Assembly (NCBI GenBank): GCA_029880545.1
Contig: JAOUOD010000005.1
Location: forward strand, 62,001-126,000
From: Gammaproteobacteria bacterium
GTDB taxonomy: Bacteria > Pseudomonadota > Gammaproteobacteria > Acidiferrobacterales > SZUA-150
DNA length: 64,000 nucleotides
Direction: 5' to 3'
This document shows, piece by piece, positions 46,250 to 54,785 of this stretch. Position 1 is the stretch's first letter, and every line of letters starts with the position of its first letter. The translations under genes and the position numbers were made by a program. The notes under the pieces were generated by a model. That model was not told the DNA's origin, ran no database searches, and was given only the letters and a program-made list of their open reading frames with translations.

Positions 46250-46642
46250 ATGGATAAAAACATGAAGATTCTTATAGTGGATGATTTTTCCACGATGAGA
46301 AGAATAGTCAGAAATTTACTCAATGAGCTGGGTTTCCAGAACATCGAAGAAGCTGACGATGGAGCGACAGCGTTGCCAAAATTGCGGAACGGAAACTTTG
46401 ATTTTCTTGTGACCGACTGGAATATGCCGCAGATGCAGGGAATTGACTTGTTGCAGGAAGTGCGTGCTGACGCGAAGCTGGCAAACCTGCCGGTAATGAT
46501 GGTAACAGCAGAGGCGAAGAAGGAGCAGATTGTGCGTGCCGCCCAGGCCGGGGTGAACGGTTATATTGTCAAACCGTTTACCGCGGAGACCCTGAGAGAA
46601 AAGATCACCAAGATCTTCGAGCGCATTGAATCAGGAGCTTGA
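46250..46642 (+). CDS. cheY: Flagellar motor response regulator CheY
   Basis: A 130-residue CheY close to the E. coli motor-binding type: acidic pair Asp11-Asp12, phospho-Asp56 ([13 protein letters not shown]), Thr86 and Lys108. The ATG at 46250 (GGAG upstream) is preferred over 46232. It pairs with cheZ and the FliM N-terminal helix. Because no other cheA is in the window, its phosphodonor may be the globin-bearing CheA; another CheA could be elsewhere in the genome. Confidence 0.95.
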   Translation: MDKNMKILIVDDFSTMRRIVRNLLNELGFQNIEEADDGATALPKLRNGNFDFLVTDWNMPQMQGIDLLQEVRADAKLANLPVMMVTAEAKKEQIVRAAQAGVNGYIVKPFTAETLREKITKIFERIESGA

Positions 46643-46644
46643 TC

Positions 46645-47400
46645 ATGTATGAACAGGCAAATGTAAACGGTTTTGACATTGATCAGGCCAGGCAGCTGGT
46701 ACAGAGTCTCGAAGCGGGCGACGTGGAGTCGGCAGAAAGCATTATGGACAGCATGACGCGTGTACGTGAAAGCGGGCTGTACCAGGAAATCGGCAAGCTG
46801 ACACGCGAGTTGCACAATGCACTCAGATCATTTGAGCTTGATGATCGTATATCCGAGCTGGCGTCCGACGAAATACCGGACGCCAAGGCAAGACTGAGTC
46901 ATGTTATCAACATGACTGACGAAGCGGCCAACAAGACACTCACTGCAGTTGAAGATGCGATGCCGGTTTGTGATGATCTGAAGAAGCAGGCTGAAGATAT
47001 CGAGGAAGAGTGGATCAGGTTCATGCGTCGTGACATGGAAGCAGAGGACTTTCGTGGCCTGTGCAGGCGTTTATCCACTTTTATACCTGAAGTATCCGGA
47101 AGCAGCCAGAATATATCAGGTCACCTGTCTACCGTGCTTATGGCCCAGGAGTTCCAGGATCTTACCGGCCAGGTTATCCGCCGTGTCATTTCACTGGTAG
47201 GCGAGGTTGAGGATAACCTGGTCAATCTCGTCAGATTGTCAGGAAAGATGACGGGCAGCCTGGGTTCGGTCGACAAGGGCAAGGGCCTAGTCGAGGATTC
47301 TACCAAGGCAGAAGGTCCACAGATTCCCGGGGTCGACAAGGCCGAGGCGGTGCGTAGCCAGGATGAAGTGGATGACCTGCTGTCCAGCCTGGGCTTCTGA
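46645..47400 (+). CDS. cheZ: CheY-P phosphatase CheZ
   Basis: A 251-residue helical protein. The catalytic segment MAQEFQDLTGQVIRRVI (D-x-x-x-Q around Asp-Leu-Thr-Gly-Gln) is the CheZ signature. The extreme C-terminus QDEVDDLLSSLGF is the CheY-binding tail. The ATG at 46645 follows AGGAG; the TTG at 46639 is less likely. Confidence 0.95.
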   Translation: MYEQANVNGFDIDQARQLVQSLEAGDVESAESIMDSMTRVRESGLYQEIGKLTRELHNALRSFELDDRISELASDEIPDAKARLSHVINMTDEAANKTLTAVEDAMPVCDDLKKQAEDIEEEWIRFMRRDMEAEDFRGLCRRLSTFIPEVSGSSQNISGHLSTVLMAQEFQDLTGQVIRRVISLVGEVEDNLVNLVRLSGKMTGSLGSVDKGKGLVEDSTKAEGPQIPGVDKAEAVRSQDEVDDLLSSLGF

Positions 47401-47418
47401 TTTTGCCCGGTGAATCTT

Positions 47419-48267
47419 ATGAGCAGGGACCCCGCTGACAAGGCCTTTGAAGAAATGTTGGCTGGCCTGGTCAGTGACGGCGGTCAGAAACAACACGGGA
47501 TTGATGATGAACGATTTGAATCATTGTTGCATCGGTTCAAGGCGCTGGGAACGGCACCCATGGAGGCGAACTTGCCCGAGACTGGTCTGAAAAGTGATGC
47601 TGAGCCTGTCGTAGACGGCAGGCAAGAACCGGAATCCGGTATCAAGGATTGCTGGGAGCAGCGGTCCGGACCTTTTACCGATAACGAGTTCATGATGATT
47701 CAACGCTGGCAGGATGCTGGTTCGGGAACCGGCAAGCCACAGCTCCGGTTATCCGGAGAAAAGCCGGACACGCATGCCGGGCTCGATGATGCGTTGAAGA
47801 AATTCAACCAGGTGGTCAATTCGGTTGCAGATTATGATGCTACCGATGAATTGATCGACACTCTTGACCTGGCGGCATTGAATGTAAAGCTGTCCATGAC
47901 CAGGGGCAATGATGACTGCTTTATGTTGTTTGGCAATATCAGCAATCCGCTGGCTGTCAGCGTGGCATCCATTGATCGTGTTGTCGATTCGGGAGAACCG
48001 TGTGAGCTGCCTGTTGCCATGAACTTGTCCGGTTTCTCGACATCAAGTCATCGTTATGCTGCTGTCCTGTCGGACGAAACAGGTGACGCAGTCATTCTAG
48101 TTCCATCATTGCCATCCATAGCAAGACTAAAATGCCATTTTTTTGATGGCCGCCTGCATGCGCACCCGTATATAAGGGGTCATGCCAAGGAAAGTGATGG
48201 CAGGCTGATCACTGTCCTTGGAGCATCAGCACTGATCAGGGATATACAACCCGATCCTTCAACCTGA
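47419..48267 (+). CDS. Unknown protein between cheZ and motC
   Basis: A 282-residue cytosolic protein with no family I recognise. An acidic N-terminus (AFEEMLAGL; DERFESLLHRFKALG) resembles the DEFENLLDTLHGKG motif of the CheA in this window. A Gly/Pro-rich, low-complexity middle follows, and then a C-terminal globular part (about 170-275) with alternating beta-like segments. A degenerate CheW-like fold is conceivable but unproven. It occupies the place where Pseudomonas has cheA-cheB. A GTG at 47410 is an alternative start. Weak ribosome-binding site. Confidence 0.6.
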   Translation: MSRDPADKAFEEMLAGLVSDGGQKQHGIDDERFESLLHRFKALGTAPMEANLPETGLKSDAEPVVDGRQEPESGIKDCWEQRSGPFTDNEFMMIQRWQDAGSGTGKPQLRLSGEKPDTHAGLDDALKKFNQVVNSVADYDATDELIDTLDLAALNVKLSMTRGNDDCFMLFGNISNPLAVSVASIDRVVDSGEPCELPVAMNLSGFSTSSHRYAAVLSDETGDAVILVPSLPSIARLKCHFFDGRLHAHPYIRGHAKESDGRLITVLGASALIRDIQPDPST

Positions 48268-48284
48268 ACCGGGAATGCCCGCAC

Positions 48285-49028
48285 ATGGATTTGTTGAGTT
48301 TACTAGGCATTGTCTTTGGATTGGTGGCCATTCTTGGCGGCAATGCTCTTGAAGGCGGACATCTTGATTCGCTGGTGCAGCCCACTGCGTTACTGATCGT
48401 CTTCGGCGGTTCTCTGGGAGCAATATTGTTACAGACGCCGATGCCGGTATTTCGTCGCTCCGTCAGGATGCTGTCCTGGATTATATTTCCCCCGGCTGCC
48501 AATGATGAAAAGGTGCGCAAGCGCATACTGATGTGGGCCAATATTGCACGTCGGGAAGGCCTGCTGGGTCTTGAAACCATGGTTGAGGGTGAACGGGACG
48601 GATTTATGCAGCGTGGCCTGCAACTTCTTGTTGATGGTTCCGAGCCCGAGTCCATACGCAATATTCTCGAAATCGACAAGGGCGAAAAGGAAAATGCTGC
48701 ACTCGAGGCGTCGAAGGTGTACGAATCCCTCGGCGGTTACAGCCCGACAATTGGCATCATCGGTGCAGTCATGGGACTGATCCATGTCATGGAGAATCTC
48801 GGAGACCCGTCAAAGCTGGGCGCCGGAATTGCTGTCGCCTTTGTTGCAACAATCTATGGCGTCGGCATGGCCAATCTTGTGTTTCTTCCGGTTGCCAACA
48901 AGTTGCGTTCGCTGGTGATGTTCCAGAGTCGCGTGCGCGATATGGCAACCGAGGGACTGGTCGCCATTTCGGAAGGCGAGAATCCGAGAAACGTTGATCT
49001 GCGCATGCAGGCATTTGCGCCGGAATAA
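48285..49028 (+). CDS. motC: Flagellar stator subunit MotC (MotA/PomA family)
   Basis: A 247-residue inner-membrane protein with four helices. Two lie near the N-terminus (GIVFGLVAILGGNALEGG) and two at about 145-205 (GYSPTIGIIGAVMGLIHVM, the family signature with the conserved Pro). A cytosolic loop with charged residues interacts with FliG. The GGNALEGGHLDSL N-terminal segment fits the MotC group rather than enteric MotA. Coupling ion not determinable. Confidence 0.93.
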   Translation: MDLLSLLGIVFGLVAILGGNALEGGHLDSLVQPTALLIVFGGSLGAILLQTPMPVFRRSVRMLSWIIFPPAANDEKVRKRILMWANIARREGLLGLETMVEGERDGFMQRGLQLLVDGSEPESIRNILEIDKGEKENAALEASKVYESLGGYSPTIGIIGAVMGLIHVMENLGDPSKLGAGIAVAFVATIYGVGMANLVFLPVANKLRSLVMFQSRVRDMATEGLVAISEGENPRNVDLRMQAFAPE

Positions 49029-49049
49029 GCTAACGATCAGGAATACGCT

Positions 49050-49859
49050 ATGTCGAGACGACGCAAACAGGATCATCATGATAACACCGAGCGATGGATG
49101 GTTTCCTATGCGGATTTTATTACCCTGTTGTTCGCGTTCTTTGTTGTTATGTATGCCATATCGGCGGTGAACGAAGGCAAGTACAAGGTCTTGTCTGAAT
49201 CGCTGGAATCGGCATTCGCGCCTCGCGACAAGCAACCGGTAAAGCCTGAAGACGGCAACCCGGAAACATCCAATTCCATTGTCGAGCCGCCAGAGAATAC
49301 CCAGGTGGACCCGTCACCATTTGAGCTGAACCCGCATCCCCAGGGCGCTGCCACCGAAACCGGTCAGGAAGCTCTGGATAAAATGCAAAACCGTCTGACC
49401 CAGTCACTGGCGCCGTTGCTTGCTGATGATATGGTCAAGGTAAAAAAGGAAGAATTCTGGCTGGAAGTGGAGCTTAATGCCGAAATGCTGTTTGGCAGCG
49501 GTAGTGCAAAATTGCGTGAACAGGGTCAGAAGCCGTTGCTGAATATTGCCCGTATCGTCCAGTCGTATTCCAATGTTATTCGGGTTGAAGGATATACGGA
49601 CAATATCGCAGTTAATTCTGTCGCCTATCCCACCAACTGGGAGCTTTCGGCGGCACGCTCTGCCAGCGTAATTCATTTGTTTGAGCGAGAGGGCGTGAAC
49701 CCGTCCCGGCTATCGGTAGTTGGGTATGGAGAGTACCGGCCGGTTGCCAGCAATGATACGCCGGAGGGGCGTCGACAGAATCGCAAGGTCAAACTGATTA
49801 TTGTTGCGGATGATGCACCGGAGTACGTGCTGGACCTGGTGCGCGGCAGGAAGCAGTAG
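49050..49859 (+). CDS. motD: Flagellar stator subunit MotD (MotB/PomB family)
   Basis: A 269-residue protein. One N-terminal helix contains the essential ion-binding Asp22 (WMVSYADFITLLFAFFVVMY). A Pro/Asn-rich linker is followed by a C-terminal OmpA-like peptidoglycan-binding domain (about 175-255: VEGYTDNIAV; WELSAARSASVIHLF). It ends three bases before the parC gene. Confidence 0.94.
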   Translation: MSRRRKQDHHDNTERWMVSYADFITLLFAFFVVMYAISAVNEGKYKVLSESLESAFAPRDKQPVKPEDGNPETSNSIVEPPENTQVDPSPFELNPHPQGAATETGQEALDKMQNRLTQSLAPLLADDMVKVKKEEFWLEVELNAEMLFGSGSAKLREQGQKPLLNIARIVQSYSNVIRVEGYTDNIAVNSVAYPTNWELSAARSASVIHLFEREGVNPSRLSVVGYGEYRPVASNDTPEGRRQNRKVKLIIVADDAPEYVLDLVRGRKQ

Positions 49860-49861
49860 TC

Positions 49862-50662
49862 ATGCAGGTGTGGGCGATTGCCAACCAGAAAGGTGGAGTC
49901 GGCAAAACCACGACCACGGTATCGCTGGCGGGCTTGCTGGCTGCCCGCGGTAATCGTGTATTGATGCTCGACCTGGATCCCCATGGATCATTAACAGCCT
50001 ATTTCGGACATGATCCTGATGCCATGGAACGTAGCGTATACAACCTGTTCCAGGCAGAAGCAGAAGGGCGACCGGAGCGGCCGCAATCTGTTATCAAGAC
50101 CACGAAGGAAAGAAACCTGTACCTGTTGCCCGCGTCCAGCGCCATGGCCACGCTCGACAGGCAACTGGGGAATCGTGGCGGAATGGGGCTGGTGGTGCAA
50201 GGCAGCCTGAAGCAACTGGAAGAAAAAGTAGACTACGTGTTAGTCGATTGCCCGCCGGTTCTGGGCATCCTGTTAATCAATGCGGTGGCCGCCTGTGATC
50301 GCCTGGTGATCCCGGTGCAAACCGAGTTTCTTGCGCTCAAGGGCCTGGAGCGAATGCGCCATACCCTGACCATGGTTTGTCGATCAAAACACCTGGAGAT
50401 CCCATCGCTGGTTGTGCCGACACTGTATGATCAGCGTACGCGTGCCTCGGTCGACAGTCTTTCCGCCTTGAGGGATACGTACGATGATGTCTGGCAAGGT
50501 GTGATCCCGGTGGATACCCGTTTCCGTGATCTCAGTCGAATTGGCAGTACCGGGGCGCCCTATGTTGCCCGTATGCGTGGTATGCAGGCCTATGCGCAAT
50601 TGCTTGATGATCTGCTGGTGCAGTCCAGTGTGCAGTCACAGACAAGACAGGTGGCGAGCTGA
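49862..50662 (+). CDS. parC: ParA-family ATPase ParC (polar chemosensory array placement)
   Basis: A 266-residue ParA-type ATPase with P-loop [19 protein letters not shown] (8 onward) and LMLDLDPHGSLTAYFG. In Vibrio and Pseudomonas the ParA homologue directly after motC-motD anchors polar chemotaxis arrays, so ParC is the likely identity. It is one of three ParA/MinD-type ATPases in this window. It overlaps the next gene by one base. Confidence 0.88.
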   Translation: MQVWAIANQKGGVGKTTTTVSLAGLLAARGNRVLMLDLDPHGSLTAYFGHDPDAMERSVYNLFQAEAEGRPERPQSVIKTTKERNLYLLPASSAMATLDRQLGNRGGMGLVVQGSLKQLEEKVDYVLVDCPPVLGILLINAVAACDRLVIPVQTEFLALKGLERMRHTLTMVCRSKHLEIPSLVVPTLYDQRTRASVDSLSALRDTYDDVWQGVIPVDTRFRDLSRIGSTGAPYVARMRGMQAYAQLLDDLLVQSSVQSQTRQVAS

Positions 50663-51153
50663 TGGATGGCCCGATTCATTCGTCCTCCCGGGCAGTCAGT
50701 TTGTATATTGATGAACTGTTGTTGTCGGCCACGGAGTCCGTGCATCATGTGCAGGCGTTTGATTGCCATGGCCTGTGTCTTGGGGTGTGGGCGGAACAGG
50801 TTGCAGCACTTGTCTATAATATAGATGCTGAAACAGAAGCAGCCTGGCGCGAGACCCGGGTGATGAAATTCGAGGGGCGACATTTAAGACTGCTGGATCC
50901 GGCGGAACTGGTATTTCCGCAGGATCAGCAACCTCCTGAAATAGCCGGGCGTATGGATACCTGCCTCGTCGTGCTGGCAGGGCATGAGCTCGCCTTATGG
51001 AGCCGACAACCACGTTATTTCCGTCAGCCGGAAAGCAGCCTGGTTTTCCGGACGCAACGTACGAGCCGAAACTGGCTCGAGGCGACCTGTTCGCAACCGG
51101 CATGCGCCGTTCTCGATACAGGGGTGGTGGCTGCATTTGCCGGCAGGTTCTGA
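50662..51153 (+). CDS. CheW-like protein, probably ParP
   Basis: A 163-residue protein of CheW-like type. Recognisable parts are FDCHGLCLGVWAEQVAALV, the hydrophobic LVVLAGHELALW strand, and the C-terminal SRNWLEATCSQPACAVLDT, which resembles the RPWLAGTV..MCALLD ending of ParP/CheW-like proteins next to parC. ParP links ParC to CheA and receptor arrays. Vibrio ParP is longer (extra Pro-rich N-terminus); here that part is very short. It overlaps parC. Confidence 0.65.
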   Translation: MDGPIHSSSRAVSLYIDELLLSATESVHHVQAFDCHGLCLGVWAEQVAALVYNIDAETEAAWRETRVMKFEGRHLRLLDPAELVFPQDQQPPEIAGRMDTCLVVLAGHELALWSRQPRYFRQPESSLVFRTQRTSRNWLEATCSQPACAVLDTGVVAAFAGRF

Positions 51154-51434
51154 TCATGCTGTGTATGTCGCTTATCGTGCATGAAATTCCCTGAAGCTGC
51201 ATGAACGGCGCCGATTGACGGATATTGTGCCGGCGCGCACCAAAAATCTGGCAGCAATATCAGCCGATATAATATAGTATAAGGACCCGGTTGGTCGTAA
51301 CGGCGGAGCCGGGACTTTCCCCGTTAACCCCATTTGATTTTATAGACAGGTTTTTCATATCTGTGCCGAGCCGCGCCAGCCGGTTCCGCGCGGCGCAGTT
51401 GTATCGTGGTTTAGCAAGGTGAATTGAGAATAAT
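51154..51434 (+). other. Leader region before the DsbC-like gene with two inverted repeats
   Basis: A TATAAT at 51268-51273 is a possible -10 without a clear -35. TAACGG (51298-51303) pairs with CCGTTA (51321-51326). GCCGCGC (51370-51376) pairs perfectly with GCGCGGC (51388-51394), loop 11. No T-run follows, so these do not look like terminators. No riboswitch class was recognised. Confidence 0.4.
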
Positions 51435-52166
51435 ATGGCAAAACGTATTTCAGTATTACTGGTCTGCCTGGTTGCGGCCTGGATCAGCAGCAGCACCGCC
51501 TGGGCGGGCAAAACCGAGGACTCCCTGCGGGCGACCGTCGAAAAAGGCCTTGGTGGTATGAAAATATCAAAGGTAAGCAAGACACCTGTCGCCGGAATCT
51601 ATGAAATCCATGCCGGTGGTCGAATCATGTATTCGACAAATGACGGTCGCCACCTGTTTATTGGCAACCTGATTGACCTGGAAAAGCAGGTCAACCTGAC
51701 GCGTGTGGCCCAGCAGGAAATTACCAAAAAACGTCTGGCCCAGGTGGATGAGTCCAGCATGCTGGTTATTGGTCCAAAAAATGCCAAGCATACGCTGACC
51801 GCGTTCACCGACGTGGATTGTGGCTATTGCGCCAAGTTGCACCTTGAAGTGCCGAAGCTCAACGAAGCCGGTATTCGAATGCGCTACCTGTTCTACCCGC
51901 GTGCCGGTATGGGTTCCGAGTCCTTTAACAAGGCCGTGGCGGTATGGTGCTCCAAGGATCGAGCCAAGGCGATTGGTGATGCCAAGGCACGCAAACCCAT
52001 CGATATGAAGACCTGTGACAACCCGGTGACGGATCATTTGCGACTGGGGCAGGAACTGGGCCTGAATGGAACGCCCATGCTGGTTATGGAAGACGGCACT
52101 ATTATCAACGGCTATCAGCCAGCATCGGAAATCATCAAGGCCTACCAGGCGATGTCAAAACAATAA
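51435..52166 (+). CDS. dsbC: DsbC/DsbG-type periplasmic disulfide isomerase
   Basis: A 243-residue exported protein with a Sec signal peptide (residues 1-24, cleavage after AWA). The N-terminal DsbC dimerisation region includes VAGIYEIHAGGRIMYSTNDG and HLFIGNLIDL. A thioredoxin fold follows, with active site Cys129-Gly-Tyr-Cys132 and the cis-Pro segment (NGTPMLV). CGYC is the E. coli DsbC active site. It isomerises wrong disulfides in the periplasm. Confidence 0.92.
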   Translation: MAKRISVLLVCLVAAWISSSTAWAGKTEDSLRATVEKGLGGMKISKVSKTPVAGIYEIHAGGRIMYSTNDGRHLFIGNLIDLEKQVNLTRVAQQEITKKRLAQVDESSMLVIGPKNAKHTLTAFTDVDCGYCAKLHLEVPKLNEAGIRMRYLFYPRAGMGSESFNKAVAVWCSKDRAKAIGDAKARKPIDMKTCDNPVTDHLRLGQELGLNGTPMLVMEDGTIINGYQPASEIIKAYQAMSKQ

Positions 52167-52205
52167 CCGTGAAACCGGTAATCGGCACCGGGCAAGGGAG
52201 CCTGC

Positions 52206-53354
52206 ATGAAGCTGATCAGGAAAACTCTCACAGGCAGTCTTACCGGTCGGGCCATAAACCGGCGCACCGGTATGGGCCAGATGGAGAAACTCCTGGAGCT
52301 TCAGCAGCGCATGCAGATGCTGGAGCAGCAACTGCAATACAATGAAAAGGTCTGGAAAGGGTTTCGCTACATCGAGATCAGCCTGATCGGTACGCACGAT
52401 CTTGCCGAGTTATTTGCAGTACTGCGTGATGCCGTGCGTGAATCATTTGATGGTATTGATGCGATCTCGGTCAGCTGTTTCGACGAGGATTTCCGCATGT
52501 TGAGAACGCTGGAAAATACCGGCGTTGCCGGTAATCCGGACTGCATATTCCAGCGCATATCCCCGGGCACACTGAACGAGTTGTTCTCGCGATTTGACAG
52601 GCCGGTACTTGGTTATTGTCGCGGCGACATCCAGTCAAAACTGTTTCCGCGCTTTAAGGGCAGGCTTGGTTCGGTAGCCATCGCGCCACTGGTTCTCAAG
52701 GACAGGATCATAGGCAGCTTTAACCAGGGCAGCATAGATCCCGAGCATTTTTCTGCTGATGTAGCCACCGATCTTCTGGATCATCTCTCCGCGGTGCTGG
52801 CGGTATGCCTGGCCAACACCATGGCTCATGAGCAGTTGCGTGAGGATGGCTTGACCGACCCGCTTACCGGCCTTTCCAATCGCCGGTTCTTCGAGCGACG
52901 ACTGCAGGAAGAAATTGACCGCTGGCGTCGACATGGCAAACCGCTGTCCTGCCTGCTGGCGGACCTGGACTTTTTCAAACAAATTAACGACAAGCACGGC
53001 CATCAGGCTGGTGACATGGTGCTGCAGGAGGCTGCGCGTGAACTGGGTGCAGAATTGCGCGCCAGTGATGTGATTGCCCGGTTTGGCGGCGAGGAGTTCG
53101 TGCTGTTATTGCCGGATACGGATATTGAGGAAGCCATGGAAATTGCTGCGCGCCTGCGTTGCCGCATCGAGGCGCTGGACTGGACCGAAAAGGTAGCAAA
53201 CCTCGATTCGGTGACATCATCGTTTGGAGTAGCCATATTGGAACCAGGTGGCGGTAACAATGCCATCGATCCTGGCCGCTGGTTGCTGCAACAGGCAGAC
53301 AAGGCGTTGTACCGTGCCAAGGCAGAGGGGCGCAATCGTGTAATTTGCGCCTGA
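52206..53354 (+). CDS. DUF484/GAF-like diguanylate cyclase
   Basis: A 382-residue cytosolic protein. A coiled N-terminal segment (25-48) leads to a GAF-like DUF484 domain (about 55-205) and a GGDEF domain (about 215-380). The active-site GGEEF lies at 294-298. The inhibitory c-di-GMP site RxxD (Arg285, Asp288) lies five residues upstream, so feedback inhibition is expected. It should make c-di-GMP, which FleQ and the PilZ protein could read; that link is inference. A start at 52272 is possible. Confidence 0.88.
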   Translation: MKLIRKTLTGSLTGRAINRRTGMGQMEKLLELQQRMQMLEQQLQYNEKVWKGFRYIEISLIGTHDLAELFAVLRDAVRESFDGIDAISVSCFDEDFRMLRTLENTGVAGNPDCIFQRISPGTLNELFSRFDRPVLGYCRGDIQSKLFPRFKGRLGSVAIAPLVLKDRIIGSFNQGSIDPEHFSADVATDLLDHLSAVLAVCLANTMAHEQLREDGLTDPLTGLSNRRFFERRLQEEIDRWRRHGKPLSCLLADLDFFKQINDKHGHQAGDMVLQEAARELGAELRASDVIARFGGEEFVLLLPDTDIEEAMEIAARLRCRIEALDWTEKVANLDSVTSSFGVAILEPGGGNNAIDPGRWLLQQADKALYRAKAEGRNRVICA

Positions 53355-53448
53355 ATTTACCGGGCCCTGGTGTCTGGACAGCGTTTTTTTGATACCTGCG
53401 TTCAGCCGGTTTTGTTATGTTCGGATAACAAAAAGAGGAGTTCGGGGA

Positions 53449-54219
53449 ATGTCGAGTATGGCAAGCGTGTATGGTGCAAAGACCTGGAGAAGCTGTGTGC
53501 AGCTCGGCATGGCAGTTTTGTTGCTGGCCAGTTCGGGTTGCGCCACGATTCAGGGAGAGCCTGCGCCCTATGATCCGCTGGAGCGACTCAATCGAACCAT
53601 GTTCGATTTCAATGATTCTGTGGACGAGTATGTGTTGAAGCCGGTAGCAACGGGCTACAAGGCGATTACGCCGGAGTTTGTTCGTAATCGTGTCGGGAAT
53701 TTTTTCAGCAATCTGTTTGAGCCGACGATTATTATCAATGATCTGTTACAGGGAAAAATTGTCGCCGCTTTTGGCGACACCGGGCGATTTCTGATCAACA
53801 CGACCATGGGTATTGGCGGGCTGTTTGATGTGGCGACACCCATGGGCTTCGTCAAGCACGAAGAAGATTTTGGTCAGACGCTGGGTGCGTGGGGTATTCC
53901 TGCCGGTCCATACCTGGTATTGCCATTCCTGGGGCCGAAGAATCTTCGTGATGGCGTTGGCTGGGCAGGTGACTGGGCAACCGGTGCCACCACCCATGTT
54001 GAGCCGTCATCGGCGGCTTGGGGGGCGTTTGCACTGGAAGTCGTGGATATTCGCGCCAGGATGCTGGGTACAAAAGACGTGTTGCAACAGGCCGCAGCAG
54101 GCGATCAATATATATTCGTACGTGAAGCCTATCGTCAACGACGCCTGAACCTGGTTCATGACGGTAATCCGCCGGCAGAAAACGGTGCCGCAGAAGACGA
54201 ATTACTGTTCGGCAAATGA
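53449..54219 (+). CDS. mlaA: Outer-membrane lipid-asymmetry lipoprotein MlaA (VacJ)
   Basis: A 256-residue lipoprotein with lipobox LLASSGC (lipidated Cys31). The VacJ signature DPLERLNRTMFDFND follows, then GAWGIPAGPYLVLPFLGP. It removes misplaced phospholipid from the outer leaflet for the Mla pathway; the other mla genes are not in the window. The ATG at 53449 follows GAGGAG and gives a proper lipoprotein signal. The stop overlaps the next gene. Confidence 0.94.
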   Translation: MSSMASVYGAKTWRSCVQLGMAVLLLASSGCATIQGEPAPYDPLERLNRTMFDFNDSVDEYVLKPVATGYKAITPEFVRNRVGNFFSNLFEPTIIINDLLQGKIVAAFGDTGRFLINTTMGIGGLFDVATPMGFVKHEEDFGQTLGAWGIPAGPYLVLPFLGPKNLRDGVGWAGDWATGATTHVEPSSAAWGAFALEVVDIRARMLGTKDVLQQAAAGDQYIFVREAYRQRRLNLVHDGNPPAENGAAEDELLFGK

Positions 54220-54785
54220 TCATGTTTCGAGCTGCTACACAAAGTCTTGCCGGTGTTGTCGTGCTCTTTGCCGGCGTCACGTTGGGCAATGCTGCCTGGA
54301 AACCGGATATTTCCATTGATAGACCGGAACTGAAATTTGTCATGATTTCACGGTCGAGCGAACAAATGCAGGCCTTTTACGAAGGTCGGGGATTCCCGGC
54401 AGACAAGGCAAGGGAAGTTTCCTCGGCGTGTTTTCTTACTACCGGTGTAGATAATCTTACCCGGGATACCTTGTGGATGGATCTCTCGCAATGGGAATTT
54501 CGCGATCGCCACGGCAGGGTGCTGACGCATCGCGGACGGGACCAATGGAAACAACATTGGAAGCAACTTGGTCTCAAGCAGGCCCATATCAGCACGTTTA
54601 ACTGGACAGTAATGCCGCAGGAGCGCGACCTGTTTCCTGATGAGCACATTGGCAGCAATATCACGCTGGTGCGTAGCGGGAACGACATGAACCCGGTCAC
54701 CCTGACCGCACGGTTTCCGCTGGGCAAGGATAAATCCGGCGGACCGGTGATCGTCAAAGTGGAGAATATCCAATGCCTCGATTAA
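54216..54785 (+). CDS. Exported protein of unknown function
   Basis: A 189-residue protein with a signal peptide (1-26, cleavage after GNA). The mature part is mixed alpha/beta with two Cys (in SSACFLTTG and the C-terminal QCLD) that could form a disulfide, which fits the TlpA-like and DsbC-like genes nearby. I do not recognise a family. It starts in an ATGA overlap with mlaA and overlaps the tlpA-like gene by 13 bases, so the three are translated together. Confidence 0.7.
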   Translation: MIMFRAATQSLAGVVVLFAGVTLGNAAWKPDISIDRPELKFVMISRSSEQMQAFYEGRGFPADKAREVSSACFLTTGVDNLTRDTLWMDLSQWEFRDRHGRVLTHRGRDQWKQHWKQLGLKQAHISTFNWTVMPQERDLFPDEHIGSNITLVRSGNDMNPVTLTARFPLGKDKSGGPVIVKVENIQCLD

